This document shows, in pieces, positions 47,401-59,400 of a stretch of DNA of 64,000 nucleotides. Source of the stretch: Phoronis australis (taxonomy: Eukaryota; Phoronida; Phoronidae); the NCBI GenBank assembly GCA_002633005.1, contig NMRA01000503.1, positions 126,001 through 190,000 on the forward strand, in the 5' to 3' direction. The notes beneath the pieces were generated by a model. It was not told the origin of the DNA. It saw only the letters and a list, made by a program, of their open reading frames with translations, and did no database searches. Within the stretch, counting starts at the first letter, position 1. Each line of letters starts with the position of its first letter. A program made the position numbers and the translations under genes.

Positions 47401-50400
47401 CAATCGAGATTAACAGCAATTCTTCACTTATTTTGCACAAAAATAATTTCCAAAATTGTCGCTTTTCTTCTATTTTTAAAAGGCTTGTTGAAACTTCACC
47501 TAACGTTGTATTGTAACATCTCCTCAGCACAAACCAAGTTGATAATAATAAACTAAAATTTCCTTAATCTATATTTTCCTTGAGAATTTCAAGACAATAA
47601 AATTTCACTTGTCCACCATAATGCATGCTAAGTAGTGAAGACTTGCCATAGGCTACTTTGGACCAGTACGTCACTATATGGTTTTCCTAATGCCATAATA
47701 CTCAGTATTAACCTACTTGTTTTCATCTGTGACCTGCACAGCTTTCCCTCCCGGTATTAGCTCGTGAGTGACCACCTTTCCAAAAATGTCCTCATCCCAA
47801 GCAAATGTGAGTTCCAAATCTCGGATGTCTCCTTCATAATGCTGAAACAACCATCAGTGACAACTGGTTCACAACTAAACATCGTTCTATCTTCATCTCG
47901 AAATGATTATAGAACCGGTTAAACAATTTTTTTGTGCTAACAAGTTTCACCTGTATTATATTTCATTCTGCAATGGACTAAGAAAATAAGGCCAGCTTGT
48001 CCTGTTTCCACTTACTCTGCTGATTTCTGAAATGGATTTTAAATATTGCGTTATATTTTTCAAAGTCAGGGTGTTCTCATTTTCTTTGAAAAATACCTTT
48101 TGTTTTTACAACAGAAAAAATCGGCTTGCAAATAAAAAATCTTTTGAATGGCACACACATTTCACGGTTACTTGGGTGAGGAGAAACACACTTTACTCTA
48201 AGTAAGACCTTACCTTAACGTATGTCAAACTTTTGTATAATTCTGGATCCAAAGATGGCAGTTCATCCATGTAGCTGTAGTGGGCTCCCTGTCTGTTACC
48301 CAACATCTGTGTTAAAAAGAATGGCGCGAAGGGCACATCTACCACAATACCCTGGAAAACAAGAACACTACATTGTGAGGTTGATACTCTACCAATGAAA
48401 GTTGTCAACAAGAACAGTGCAATGAACGATAACAAAAACAAAAGCAAAGCCATTCAGTATCAACCTAAGTCTGGCGATATTTTGGAACATTCTGTGAACA
48501 ATGCAGAAACTCAGTGATTAAAAGGTAAATACAAACCCAGTAGGAAGGTACCAGCCTCAACAATTTCTCTTTGACTTGTCCTCCAATGATGCTAAAAACC
48601 TAGCCATATTACATTTTATTCATTTCATGTTCCTTAACCATGAATGTAGTCCATCAACTGTTCTCTTGCAAAGCGTACAACACTGTCAATATTTAAACAC
48701 ATTTGAAAACTAAGTTAATCTCAAATACCTCAATCTGCACCAATCCTTATATCCACCACCCTCCCAACATCATGCTACATTAATCTCATACACTCTTTAC
48801 CCAACGTCCTCTCCCATCCTACTACAACTATTTACACAACATCCACCAATGTCCTGTTATACCAGTCTAACCTACCACATCCTCATATAACGCTTCACCC
48901 ACCACCCTCCCAACACCGTGCTGAACCAATCTCCCAAAACTCTACCAAATGCCCTCCTGCTATATCAACATCCCACAACTCTTTCACCCAATGACCTCCC
49001 ATCAACTTCATATAACTCTTTCCACATGCAACATCGTCATGACACCCACATATATCACTCTCACACACCTCTTCACCCACCATCCTCACATCATCCTGTT
49101 CCACTAACCTCGTACACCGCTTTACCCAACATCCTGCCAACAAACTCAAACAACTGCAGATGGTTCTCCTGCAGGTGAGACAGTGGGGAGGGATACAGTT
49201 GATTTTCCCCTGTCATCTGAAAATGTTGACAAGCATAAGCATGTGAATACAATGCGAATAATATTAGTAATATTCATAAAACCAATAAATCTCAACGACG
49301 GAATACATTTCATAATTCAAGTAATACCATATCGCACTTTGTGTGAAGATTTGAAACAGTATTAAATTGAATGTGCTTTTTGTAAAGAATAAATTTTGAT
49401 TAGGCCATTTATCATTGTAATATTAATCTTATTACTTGGCGGAATTCTTCCGCCAAGTGTGTTTTTTTTTTTTAAATGCAGGCGGTCTGATACACGTTGT
49501 ACCAGACGTGCGCAGGCCTCGCATGTGGGCCCATTGCACTGATCACCTGGAAATATTTTTATGCTTTATTAAGTATGTTGGCCTGACAGCAAGTTTTTTT
49601 TTTTGTTTGTTCGTACTCTACAGGTCGCAATTTTCGTCAGATTTTCACGAAATTTTCACACGACGTGTAGATCGGAAAGTCCTGGAAGCCTATTGTTTTT
49701 GGTCATGATCGAATACAAAATGGCGGATGTGGCGGCCATTTTGTATCCGATTTCACCGTCAAATACTCCTAGAGGCCGCATTTTTCGACGTACATGAATG
49801 AAAATCGGAACGATTATACTAGAACGCATGAGCTACAACTGTGCAGAAAATCGTTGACTTCCGGTTAAAGATGGCGGAAATATTGGACGTGGCGCAAGCA
49901 CACCCCGAAATATGGCCAAAAACGTTTTCTCCTGTAGAGGGCGCATTTGCAAACCAATCACTTTCAAACTGGTCATGTGTTTGTTGAGTTTAATAAGCTT
50001 TTATAAAAATTATTGAACCGGAAGTCACTTGCAAGATGGCAGCTGTAGCGCATGTTCACACGGTTTCAATCGTTCTGGTGTCGCATTTTTAACGTGAATT
50101 TTTGCATGTGGATTCCTTGAAGTATGGCCTTTCAAAAAGTCTGCGAGAGCGTCTTTCTCAGACTTACCGTTTTCGAGTTATTTGACTTTGAATTTCAAAA
50201 AAACGGCAAATTTTCAATTTTCTCGAAAATTTTTTGGATGTTTGCCAAACTACCACTTTAGATAGAGTTTTGAACGGGCTTTCAGAAGATATTTTCGATT
50301 TTGCGCTACAACGTCTACGTTTTGAATTATTCGAGATTTTCGGATACCGTTGTTCCTTCAGTCACCTACGCAATTACGCAGCTGGCTGGCTTTCAGTTCA

Positions 50401-53400
50401 CTTTGTTTTGGTTATGCTTAGTTGACCCAGACTGACCCAGCCAGCACTGTCCTACTGTAGACTGGACCGTCATGTTGCGCCATCTATTTTTCTTTATTGT
50501 AGTTGATTGTATGCACTCTATTTGATTTCTTCGCTAGTCACATGAATGTTATCGTGTTTGCCAAACTACCACTTTAGATAGAGTTTTGAACGGGCTTTCA
50601 GAAGATATTTTCCATTTTCGCTACGACGTCTACTTTTTGAATTATTTTTCTTTATTGTAGTTGATTGTATGCTCTCTATTTGATTTCTTCGCTAGTCACA
50701 TGAATGTCATCGTGTTTGCGCTACGACGTCTACTTTTTGAATTATTCGAGATTTTCGGATACCGTTGTTCCTTCGGTCACCTATGCAAGCACGCAGCTGG
50801 CTGGTTTTCAGTTCACTTTGTTTTGGTTATGCCTAGTTGACCCAGACTGACCCAGCCATCACTGTTCTACTGTAGACTTGACCGTCATGTTGCGCCATCT
50901 ATTGTTCTTTATTGTAGTTGATTGTATGCTCTCCATTTGATTTCTTCGCTAGTCACATGAGTGTTATCGTGTTATTCATAATTGCCGTCTTGATTGTCAT
51001 GATTATCGTCGTCTCCCTCATCGTCGTCTTTTCGATTAATTCCGCCAAGTGTCGCTCCTCCGAGCGCTCTCGTTTTTTTCCTCATTGAATTTAGAAGTGA
51101 CGTCTGGGCTAGTGAAGTTCGTTATTTCTTCAGACGAAGGTCATTAAATTTCAGGTCAAGGTGTGGTTTTTTGTCACAAAGCAAGGGTTTGATGCTGCTT
51201 TAAAAGTAAACAAAAATATGGAAGTTTACACAATAGCACTCACCTTGAACAAATTAAGAGAAGGATCAAACACCTTGTCAATTGTTTCCTCTAAAAACTC
51301 CTTAAAAACGCCATCTTGATCAATGCCTGCTTCGTCCAAACCCTGCAGAAAAACACAACACTCACATAGAGAGTGCATAACATTTCTTTCTGTTTACAAA
51401 TTCTTCACAGTCTGAACACTTTTATGAAGAAACAACATTTTGTGAAATAACACAACCTTGACCCAATGGGCAACTCGCAATACACAAAATGGTGTTAGTA
51501 CATACAGGGCCATTTCTATCACCTGAAGTAACAGAGAACAGAAAACTGTGCCAAAGCAAGGGGAAGTTTGTGAGATAATGGTCCCAAGTGACCTCAATAT
51601 ACCAGCCTCGCCCAGTGGACTTGGTCTTCTTCATTAATTCACGAATAAGAGTCAGATGCACAGACTCCCAACAAATGGTTGTCTCCTCGAGTCTCAGTAG
51701 TAATTTACCAATAACACAAGTAAGTTTCCAGTTGCTTGACAATATTTACCTGTTCATTGATGAACTTAACCCGGATGAGACCTTTGAGGGCCTTCGCGGG
51801 CAACATACCTAGCTGACGATAACCATCCTGCAACCACAACCAATCAATAATCTTTAATCCATTGTGAACAAAGATGATATTCAGCAGAAATAATCCTTGA
51901 AATAAGCCTCTAAGGATATTGTGAACTACCTACAGTTCTTGGAACAGACAGAGCCTTTACAAACATCTGTTTAGTTTCAACTCCCTGACATAGCATTGCC
52001 ATTAGTCTTTTGAGCAGCACCACACACACTGATACAGAGGCTAATTATCTACCACCCTTAGAAGAGTTACTAATGAAGTCATTACTGATGTGGTAACTGC
52101 TCTGCTTTACACAAAAGGAACATGAGATCAATATTCATGATAAAGCTATGGGTTGGCACTGGTGGTTCTTGTACATATGTCTTGAGAAACTACAAGATAC
52201 TGAGAGATGGGTCGTGTTTCTAATGAAAGCACAGACAATGTTTTTCATGAAATGCATTGTTATTTATCTGGCCCATTAACAATGTCAACATCCAAACCAT
52301 TCGAGTTTCAAGGGTTTTACACGCAGGTCTGCTGATGGATCACACCATCACTTCTTTAACTCCGTATTCCAAAGGCATACTGAGACGGTCAGTAAACAGA
52401 TTGATTCTATTCTTCAGTTAAGAATGGTGAAAAAGTCTCTGGTATTGCGAAAGCTACAAATTAAAACTAGGGCATACACCAGAGTCCTTGAACATATTTA
52501 TAGTGAAACCTTTAAATATGCAACCACAACAAAAACGGGGGGGGGGGGGGTTNTTAGCAAGTCATTAGTAGCCAAGTGATAAATCTATTGCTATCTACTT
52601 GTAGCCAGTATCATGTAAACTGGGCTGTTGTATTATGCTATTATAAACCCTCTCGCCCCGATAGTAGTGGTTTTGTAATGACTTGCTTGACTAACAGAAC
52701 ATCACTGACTTGACAGTAGCACCACCTGTGTGTAATGAGATCGTCTAGTCAACGCACCTCCAGAAGCCTTGGCCTGTGTATTGTCACGAGTGTGGCTGGT
52801 GGATTGGATAACAGTGAAGGATTGTCAACAAGACCAAGGGCTTCTCTCTCCGTTGTGACATTTTTGCGAAATAACACAACACGCTAAAATAGACATGTAA
52901 ATGTTCTACATGTTACTTGAAAGACACAAATGATCTGGAATACAAGAATGAAATTTTGAAAACAAACGTGTTTGTCAAATGGAGATACATAATTTGGACA
53001 CGTGATAAACAGTAATTAAGCGTAAAAATATATCAAATACATACAAAAAGAACACAGGACAAAAATCTAACACATTGCAAGTCAAACAACCTTTAGTTTT
53101 GTAGCACTTGATTTTTAACTTAAAAGTTAATAAATAAATTTAATCAAAACTGAATCTCACATCTCTGTGTGGAATGATATGGGGCATCTTCTGTAACAAT
53201 AGCTTGGCCGACTTTCTGCCCTTTTCAAGTTCTTGGAGAAACACAACAGGCTTTGTGTCCCTGAAACCGCAGGGAAATAATGCACAACAGACACATTTCA
53301 TCAATATTGCTGTATCCCTATTAAGCATATGATGTATACTGTAGTTGAATACGAAATAGGCAGCCCGACAATGTACCATTTCACAAATAAGAAACAGCAT

Positions 53401-56400
53401 ATCTGACATTTTCAAAAAGTAGCATCCGACTTAACAAAACTAAGATTTACAGAACTTAGTTGCGAGACTTACACAAATAAGGACAATCCCACTTTTTGAA
53501 AATCTGTCCCGCATCCTGCAAGAATATATTGTGTATCTAGTAAATACTTCCTCCATAGTGTTGACACATGGTTGATCCTTTTATTTCCCACTATTTCCCT
53601 ATTATATTACCCATTCCATTTCACAGGCATGACTAAAAATGCCACAGACACTTTTCATGCTTGTCATCCTTGATCAACATCTGCCACTTTTTCATGTTGC
53701 AATATGCGCAACTATGATTTCATTTGCTATAATGGTTCAGATAATCGTAATCCACTTCATAAATGACTTTTACTTCATCTCTAAAATGGACAATTGCTTC
53801 AATCATAACAAATTACTATGTAACATACGTAATCAGCCAGTGTCCTTCAGGGCAGTAACTGCGACGACAATCTCTCTCGTACAGTACCATTAGCAGGTTA
53901 TGTAGTGAGGTAAACAGTACCTCTTTTTCGGCAGTTGCTGGGTCTGAAACATTACAACACAGCACTAAAATGAACTATTCACAATGCACATGGCTGTTTT
54001 TCATTAAAACTCAGGGCATCACATTGATTACTAGTGACTACACATGACAGTGATAATACCACGGTCTTCACCTTACAAACACTGCCAAGTTCTATCCTAA
54101 GAGATATTTGCCAGTAACAGATAATGCAAGAACCTATCTGGTTTAACAGTTGCATCTATTTTTGTGAGACAAAACAATGGTGACTACCTCACTTCACTGC
54201 CAGGTGTGCAGCAAGGTGGATTCCATTGAACACTAATTCTAGTATTTGATCAAACTGAACATTGAAGTACAGCAATAGGGCTTGAGGGAGTATAGAAGAC
54301 TGACAGCCATAGTTGCCTATTGTCTAAATGCAGCAGTTGATCTCAGGGAGAATCCTGGTTATGTCAGTGACTAGCAATAGAGAATACTGATAATGTTTGC
54401 ACAAAACTGTTTTTAAAGATTAGTTTTGAAATAGATTTGTTGTTTCTTTGCCAATGCTGTTATTCTATAACAGTTTTACGAGTATTGATTGTTTTACTTG
54501 CAGTCTCCCACTTAACGTATAATCGTAACAGCATTTATTTATTTTCAGTATCACAGTCAATCTTTGTCTCTGTCTAAAATTTCTAAAAAATTATTGTTAA
54601 GGCAATTCTTCACATATTTAGCACAGTCACAATACATTTTTGATAAAATTCTCATAATTTACAAAAAAGGTAATCAACCTTTAAAAAATACAAAAAGTGA
54701 CATCTAATTTGGCCATTATTTTTGTGGTAAGAGAAAAATCACCCTACAAAAAACACCACGCACTTATATCCAGACGTAGCCAGCTAACTACAGTACAAGC
54801 CAAAAGTATTCAGACAAAATGACCCAGATAACTCTGCCATAACATCTAGAGGAATTACCAGGAAAGTTAGTGAGGTGACTGAGCCATTCTGTAATTAGAA
54901 TTTTGGTGTCCTAATATTTACAACCGGTCATTTTTGCTGTTAACAGAATTAACCATCATGACAGGGAAAATGGTATTTTGTCTGATTACTTTGGTCTTCT
55001 ACTGTAGCTCTGTATGACAGAACATCAAAACATAGCACAACACAGATAGTGAATGATGTAGGCAATGCCCACTTTTTCAGTTTTTAGTCAAGTTTTGTTT
55101 TGCTCAATTTTTACCCACTCAAAGCTGTATATTGATATGACTTTACACCTAGGATAGATCAGACAAAGATCTCACAAAGGAGGTACAGGCAACACTTTAT
55201 ATTCCTCAAGTGCTGAAATGTGGTTGAGCCGTGGCGTGGAAACCCTGCTCCTATCTGAATTGATCCCTGGACAATAGTAAAATCTCACCAATTAAGGACA
55301 CAATATGACACACAAGGGAAATTTTATTTGTTTCATTTTTCATAAATGATATATAGTGCCAAAATGATGCTTTGCCATATTCAAATTCTGTACCATAGCT
55401 ATCAAGAAACAATATTTTGGAAAATTGTGACCATTTAGAACAATGCCCTTGAAAAAAGAGGAAAGCGCTATTGTGGCCAAAATTGGCAATTTATTTACCT
55501 AAACATCATTCAACAAAGAATGGACTCATCGGAGACAGCCCAAGAGTTGTTATCTCTGCGGCGAAGGATGTTAAAGTTGAGTCTCCGATGAGTTGCCAGC
55601 AGTCACTGGTACGGTGCGCGGCTTTAGACGCTCTGCGGCTGGGTTAAAGATCTTTTATAGGCCTAACTATCCCCAATTCCTGTACCAGGATGAATTTCAA
55701 AAATAACTTGACTTGGNNNNNNNNNNNNNNNNNNNNNNNNNNNNNNNNNNNNNNNNNNNAACACAGCACTAAAATGAACTATTCACAATGCACATGGCTG
55801 TTTTTCATTAAAACTCAGGGCATCACATTGATTACTAGTGACTACACATGACAGTGATAATACCACGGTCTTCACCTTACAAACACTGCCAAGTTCTATC
55901 CTAAGAGATATTTGCCAGTAACAGATAATGCAAGAACCTATCTGGTTTAACAGTTGCATCTATTTTTGTGAGACAAAACAATGGTGACTACCTCACTTCA
56001 CTGCCAGGTGTGCAGCAAGGTGGATTCCATTGAACACTAATTCTAGTATTTGATCAAACTGAACATTGAAGTACAGCAATAGGGCTTGAGGGAGTATAGA
56101 AGACTGACAGCCATAGTTGCCTATTGTCTAAATGCAGCAGTTGATCTCAGGGAGAATCCTGGTTATGTCAGTGACTAGCAATAGAGAATACTGATAATGT
56201 TTGCACAAAACTGTTTTTAAAGATTAGTTTTGAAATAGATTTGTTGTTTCTTTGCCAATGCTGTTATTCTATAACAGTTTTACAAGTATTGATTGTTTTA
56301 CTTGCAGTCTCCCACTTAACGTATAATCGTAACAGCATTTATTTATTTTCAGTATCACAGTCAATTTTTGTCTCTGTCTAAAATTTCTAAAAAATTATTG

Positions 56401-59400
56401 TTAAGGCAATTCTTCACATATTAAGCACAGTCACAATACATTTTTGATAAAATTCTCGTAATTTGCAAAAAAGGTAATCAACCTTTGAAAAATACAAAAA
56501 GTGACATCTAATTTGGCCATTATTTTTGTGGTGAGTGAAAAATCACCCTACAAAAAACACCAGGCATATATCCAGACGTAGCCAGCTAACTACAGTACAA
56601 GCAAAAAGTATTCAGACAAAATGACCCAGATAACTCTGCCATAACATCCAGGGGAATTACCAGGAAAGTTAGTGAGGTGGCTGAGCCATTCTGTAATTAG
56701 AATTTTGGTGTCCTAATATTTACAACCGGTCATTTTTGCTGTTAACACAATTAACCATCATGACAGGGAAAATGGTATTTTGTCTGATTACTTTTGTCTT
56801 CTACTCTAGCTGTGTATGACAGAACATCAAAACGTAGCACAACACTGATAGTGAATGATGTAGGCAATGCCCACTTTTTCAGTTTTTAGTCAAATTTTGT
56901 TTTCCTCAATTTTTATCCAAAGCTGTATATTGATATGACTTTACACCTAGGATAGATCAGACAAAGATCTCACAAAGGAGATACAGGTAACACTTTATAT
57001 TCCTCAAGTGCTGAAATGTGGTTGAGCCGTGGTGTGGAAATCCTGTTCCCATATGAATTGATCCCTGGACAATAGTAAAATCTCACCAATTAAGGACACA
57101 ATATGACACACAAGAGAAATTTTATTTGTCTCATTTTTCATAAATGACATATAGTGCCAAAATGATGCTTTGTCATATTCAAGTTCTGCACCATAGATAT
57201 CAACAAACAATATTTTGGAAAATTGTGACCATTCAGAACAATGTTAGAAGCCCTTGAAAAAAGAGGAAAGCGCTATTGTGGCCAAAATTGGCAAGATTTT
57301 ACTGTATACAAATCAGCAGTATAATTAGTGTCAAAATACATGTTCGATGAGAGAAGCGAATTTCAAGAAATGGAAAGTTATTAGATTCATACACTAGAAA
57401 AATTGCTGCGATAAGTTTGGACTTACTGATGAGTCCGTTCCAGACGGCCTTGAACAGGAAGTGGTTGATGAAGCATGATGTAGTCACAAGCTGTTGTAGA
57501 TTGAGGGGCTGTTGCTGGTCGTAGAGCTCAATGTCATCTAGGATGCTACACAACAGACGAATCAGATGCAGGTTAGAGAAAAACAAAAAAGGGGTGCGTG
57601 CCGTAAGGCAAGACACTCATTGCAAGGAAGTTTTACTTATTGAATGAAAACCTGAATTTTCTCCTGTAGCTCAACGTTCATGCCTCGTCCACCAATAATT
57701 TTAATGGCAGCCATTTTGCTAATCTACAAGTAAGATCTCAAGTGGATTTATGAAACACTCACTTTCACTTTGCACAATCTTGCTTTTTTCACAAGAAACT
57801 TGCTTTATGGAGCGCACCTCTGGCTGCCACATCAAAAAATGCTACAGTAATGTTACATGACCACATAGAGGAGTATGCACATTACTCCAGATATAGGCAC
57901 AGCTTCAAACATATGACCTGTATATACACAAAACATACCGAGAGTGGCGTACATGAAGTAATATCCCACGAGACATTATTCCACGCATCAAACGAGACTG
58001 AAACGTTTTGTATTTATCCCATGCACTTCGAATACCTAAGTTTCTTACATTTTTCGGCAGATTTTTCAAATACTTCGCCCAGACTGTTCACGTGGCGGAT
58101 CAAATCGTATATGTATGTACTTACGCGTTATGTTGCAAGTTTTCTCTTGAAAAAGAAACAGTTTTAAATGTGACGATTTATTACTTGAAAAGATATAACA
58201 CAGATGAAAACAACGCCAACTGTGCAGTGAACTTGTAACATCTCCTGGAAATAGTTAAAAAAACAACAATTTTTGATATTTTAATTTCCTAGGAATCGGC
58301 GCCTGAGTTGCAGACGATATACTATTCAGCAATTGAAAACTGAGAAAAAGTGTCTTATAATTAACAGTTTTGTTCCAGATTTTACGTTTAGGGCCTGGTT
58401 ACATGTGGAGTGTTAGTTACGCTGTTGCAACTGTATTACTTTAAACTATATTCGGAAAGTTTGATGATCAAACCAGCTGAAGACGACGAGTAGACATTGA
58501 CCTACCTTTTGAACTTTCCATGTCAGAGGATGCTGTTGAAGTAGTGCAAGAGGTGAATACGGAAAACTTTATTAGATATTTCCCTCAACAGATTCAACGC
58601 GCGTGGGATAAACATGCATATACCATATATTTTGTACTTGGCTCATCGTCTCCACTAGAATTTGACCTAAGATTAATGGAAATTGTTTTGTGCTTTCAAA
58701 TGCTTAAGAGTTGAATGCTGGATGCTTGTTCTTCACGAGTCACTTGCTAATAATACTTACATGAGTAAATGGCTGGCTGTTTCACAGAACAGAATCAAGA
58801 GTTGGAATATAGGATGCAATTCGTGAAGCGGGTTGGAAGAAATGGTCTCCAAAAATGTCTTCAGTCCAAAGTTGGGTCCCAGGTCATTCACAAGCACCCA
58901 CAAGCAGGGTAGAAGAACAGCATTGTAACTCAAACCTACAACCAAAACTTCAACAGCTCAGCAAACAATACGGTGGACTAAGTGGAAGTTTATTATGTCA
59001 AGCTTCCCAATAAAACTAAGGGAAAACGTTTTGTAAAAATTTGATAATCAGTAACAAGAACGTTAACTTTGGCTTTGAATACGTTTCACAAACAACTAGT
59101 CAGTAATTTGACTAAATACTTCCAATTGGATTGGGGAAGTGACTATCGTCTGGTTGCAAAGCAGTTAATTACAAACATCATACCAGCGAGAATGTCCATT
59201 TTAAGCTGTGACATCGTCATCAACGCCGTCTGATAGAGTTGGCAGGCTGCACACGTGTTGACAACAATTGTGCTGTCCATAGGAAGTTTACTGCTCGAAC
59301 TCTTGGATGTTATCTTCTTCCAAAAACCTTTAAAATCGATTGATAATTTGAAAATGCTTGTAACGGTATTGGAAGGGAGAATCCCTCTCTAAACAGACAT

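Noticed and set aside
48918-49178. Overlapping plus and minus frames rich in Pro/His/Ser or Val/Cys/Gly
   Set aside because: Products of the CA-rich minisatellite, not genes.
49436-49708. 90-codon plus-strand frame in the TIR element
   Set aside because: Starts inside the terminal palindrome and runs over poly-T tracts; no transposase motifs.
52537-52553. Poly-G tract followed by N
   Set aside because: Homopolymer of uncertain length and assembly artefact; no functional claim possible.
51744-53260. UBE3C as the identity of the HECT gene
   Set aside because: Exon wording ([34 protein letters not shown]) follows UBE3B, and the N-terminal exons also match UBE3B.
55520-55595. Hammerhead-like reading of the CCGATGAG hairpin
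   Set aside because: Hairpin arms exist, but the conserved CUGAUGA and GAAA core pair is absent.
57426-57437. CTGATGAGTCC word suggesting a hammerhead ribozyme core
   Set aside because: It is UBE3B coding sequence and its donor on the other strand; no GAAA partner or pairing helices around it.
58520-58714. Plus-strand frame starting [12 protein letters not shown] inside UBE3B
   Set aside because: Good-looking start but no recognisable continuation or splice partner; left unannotated.
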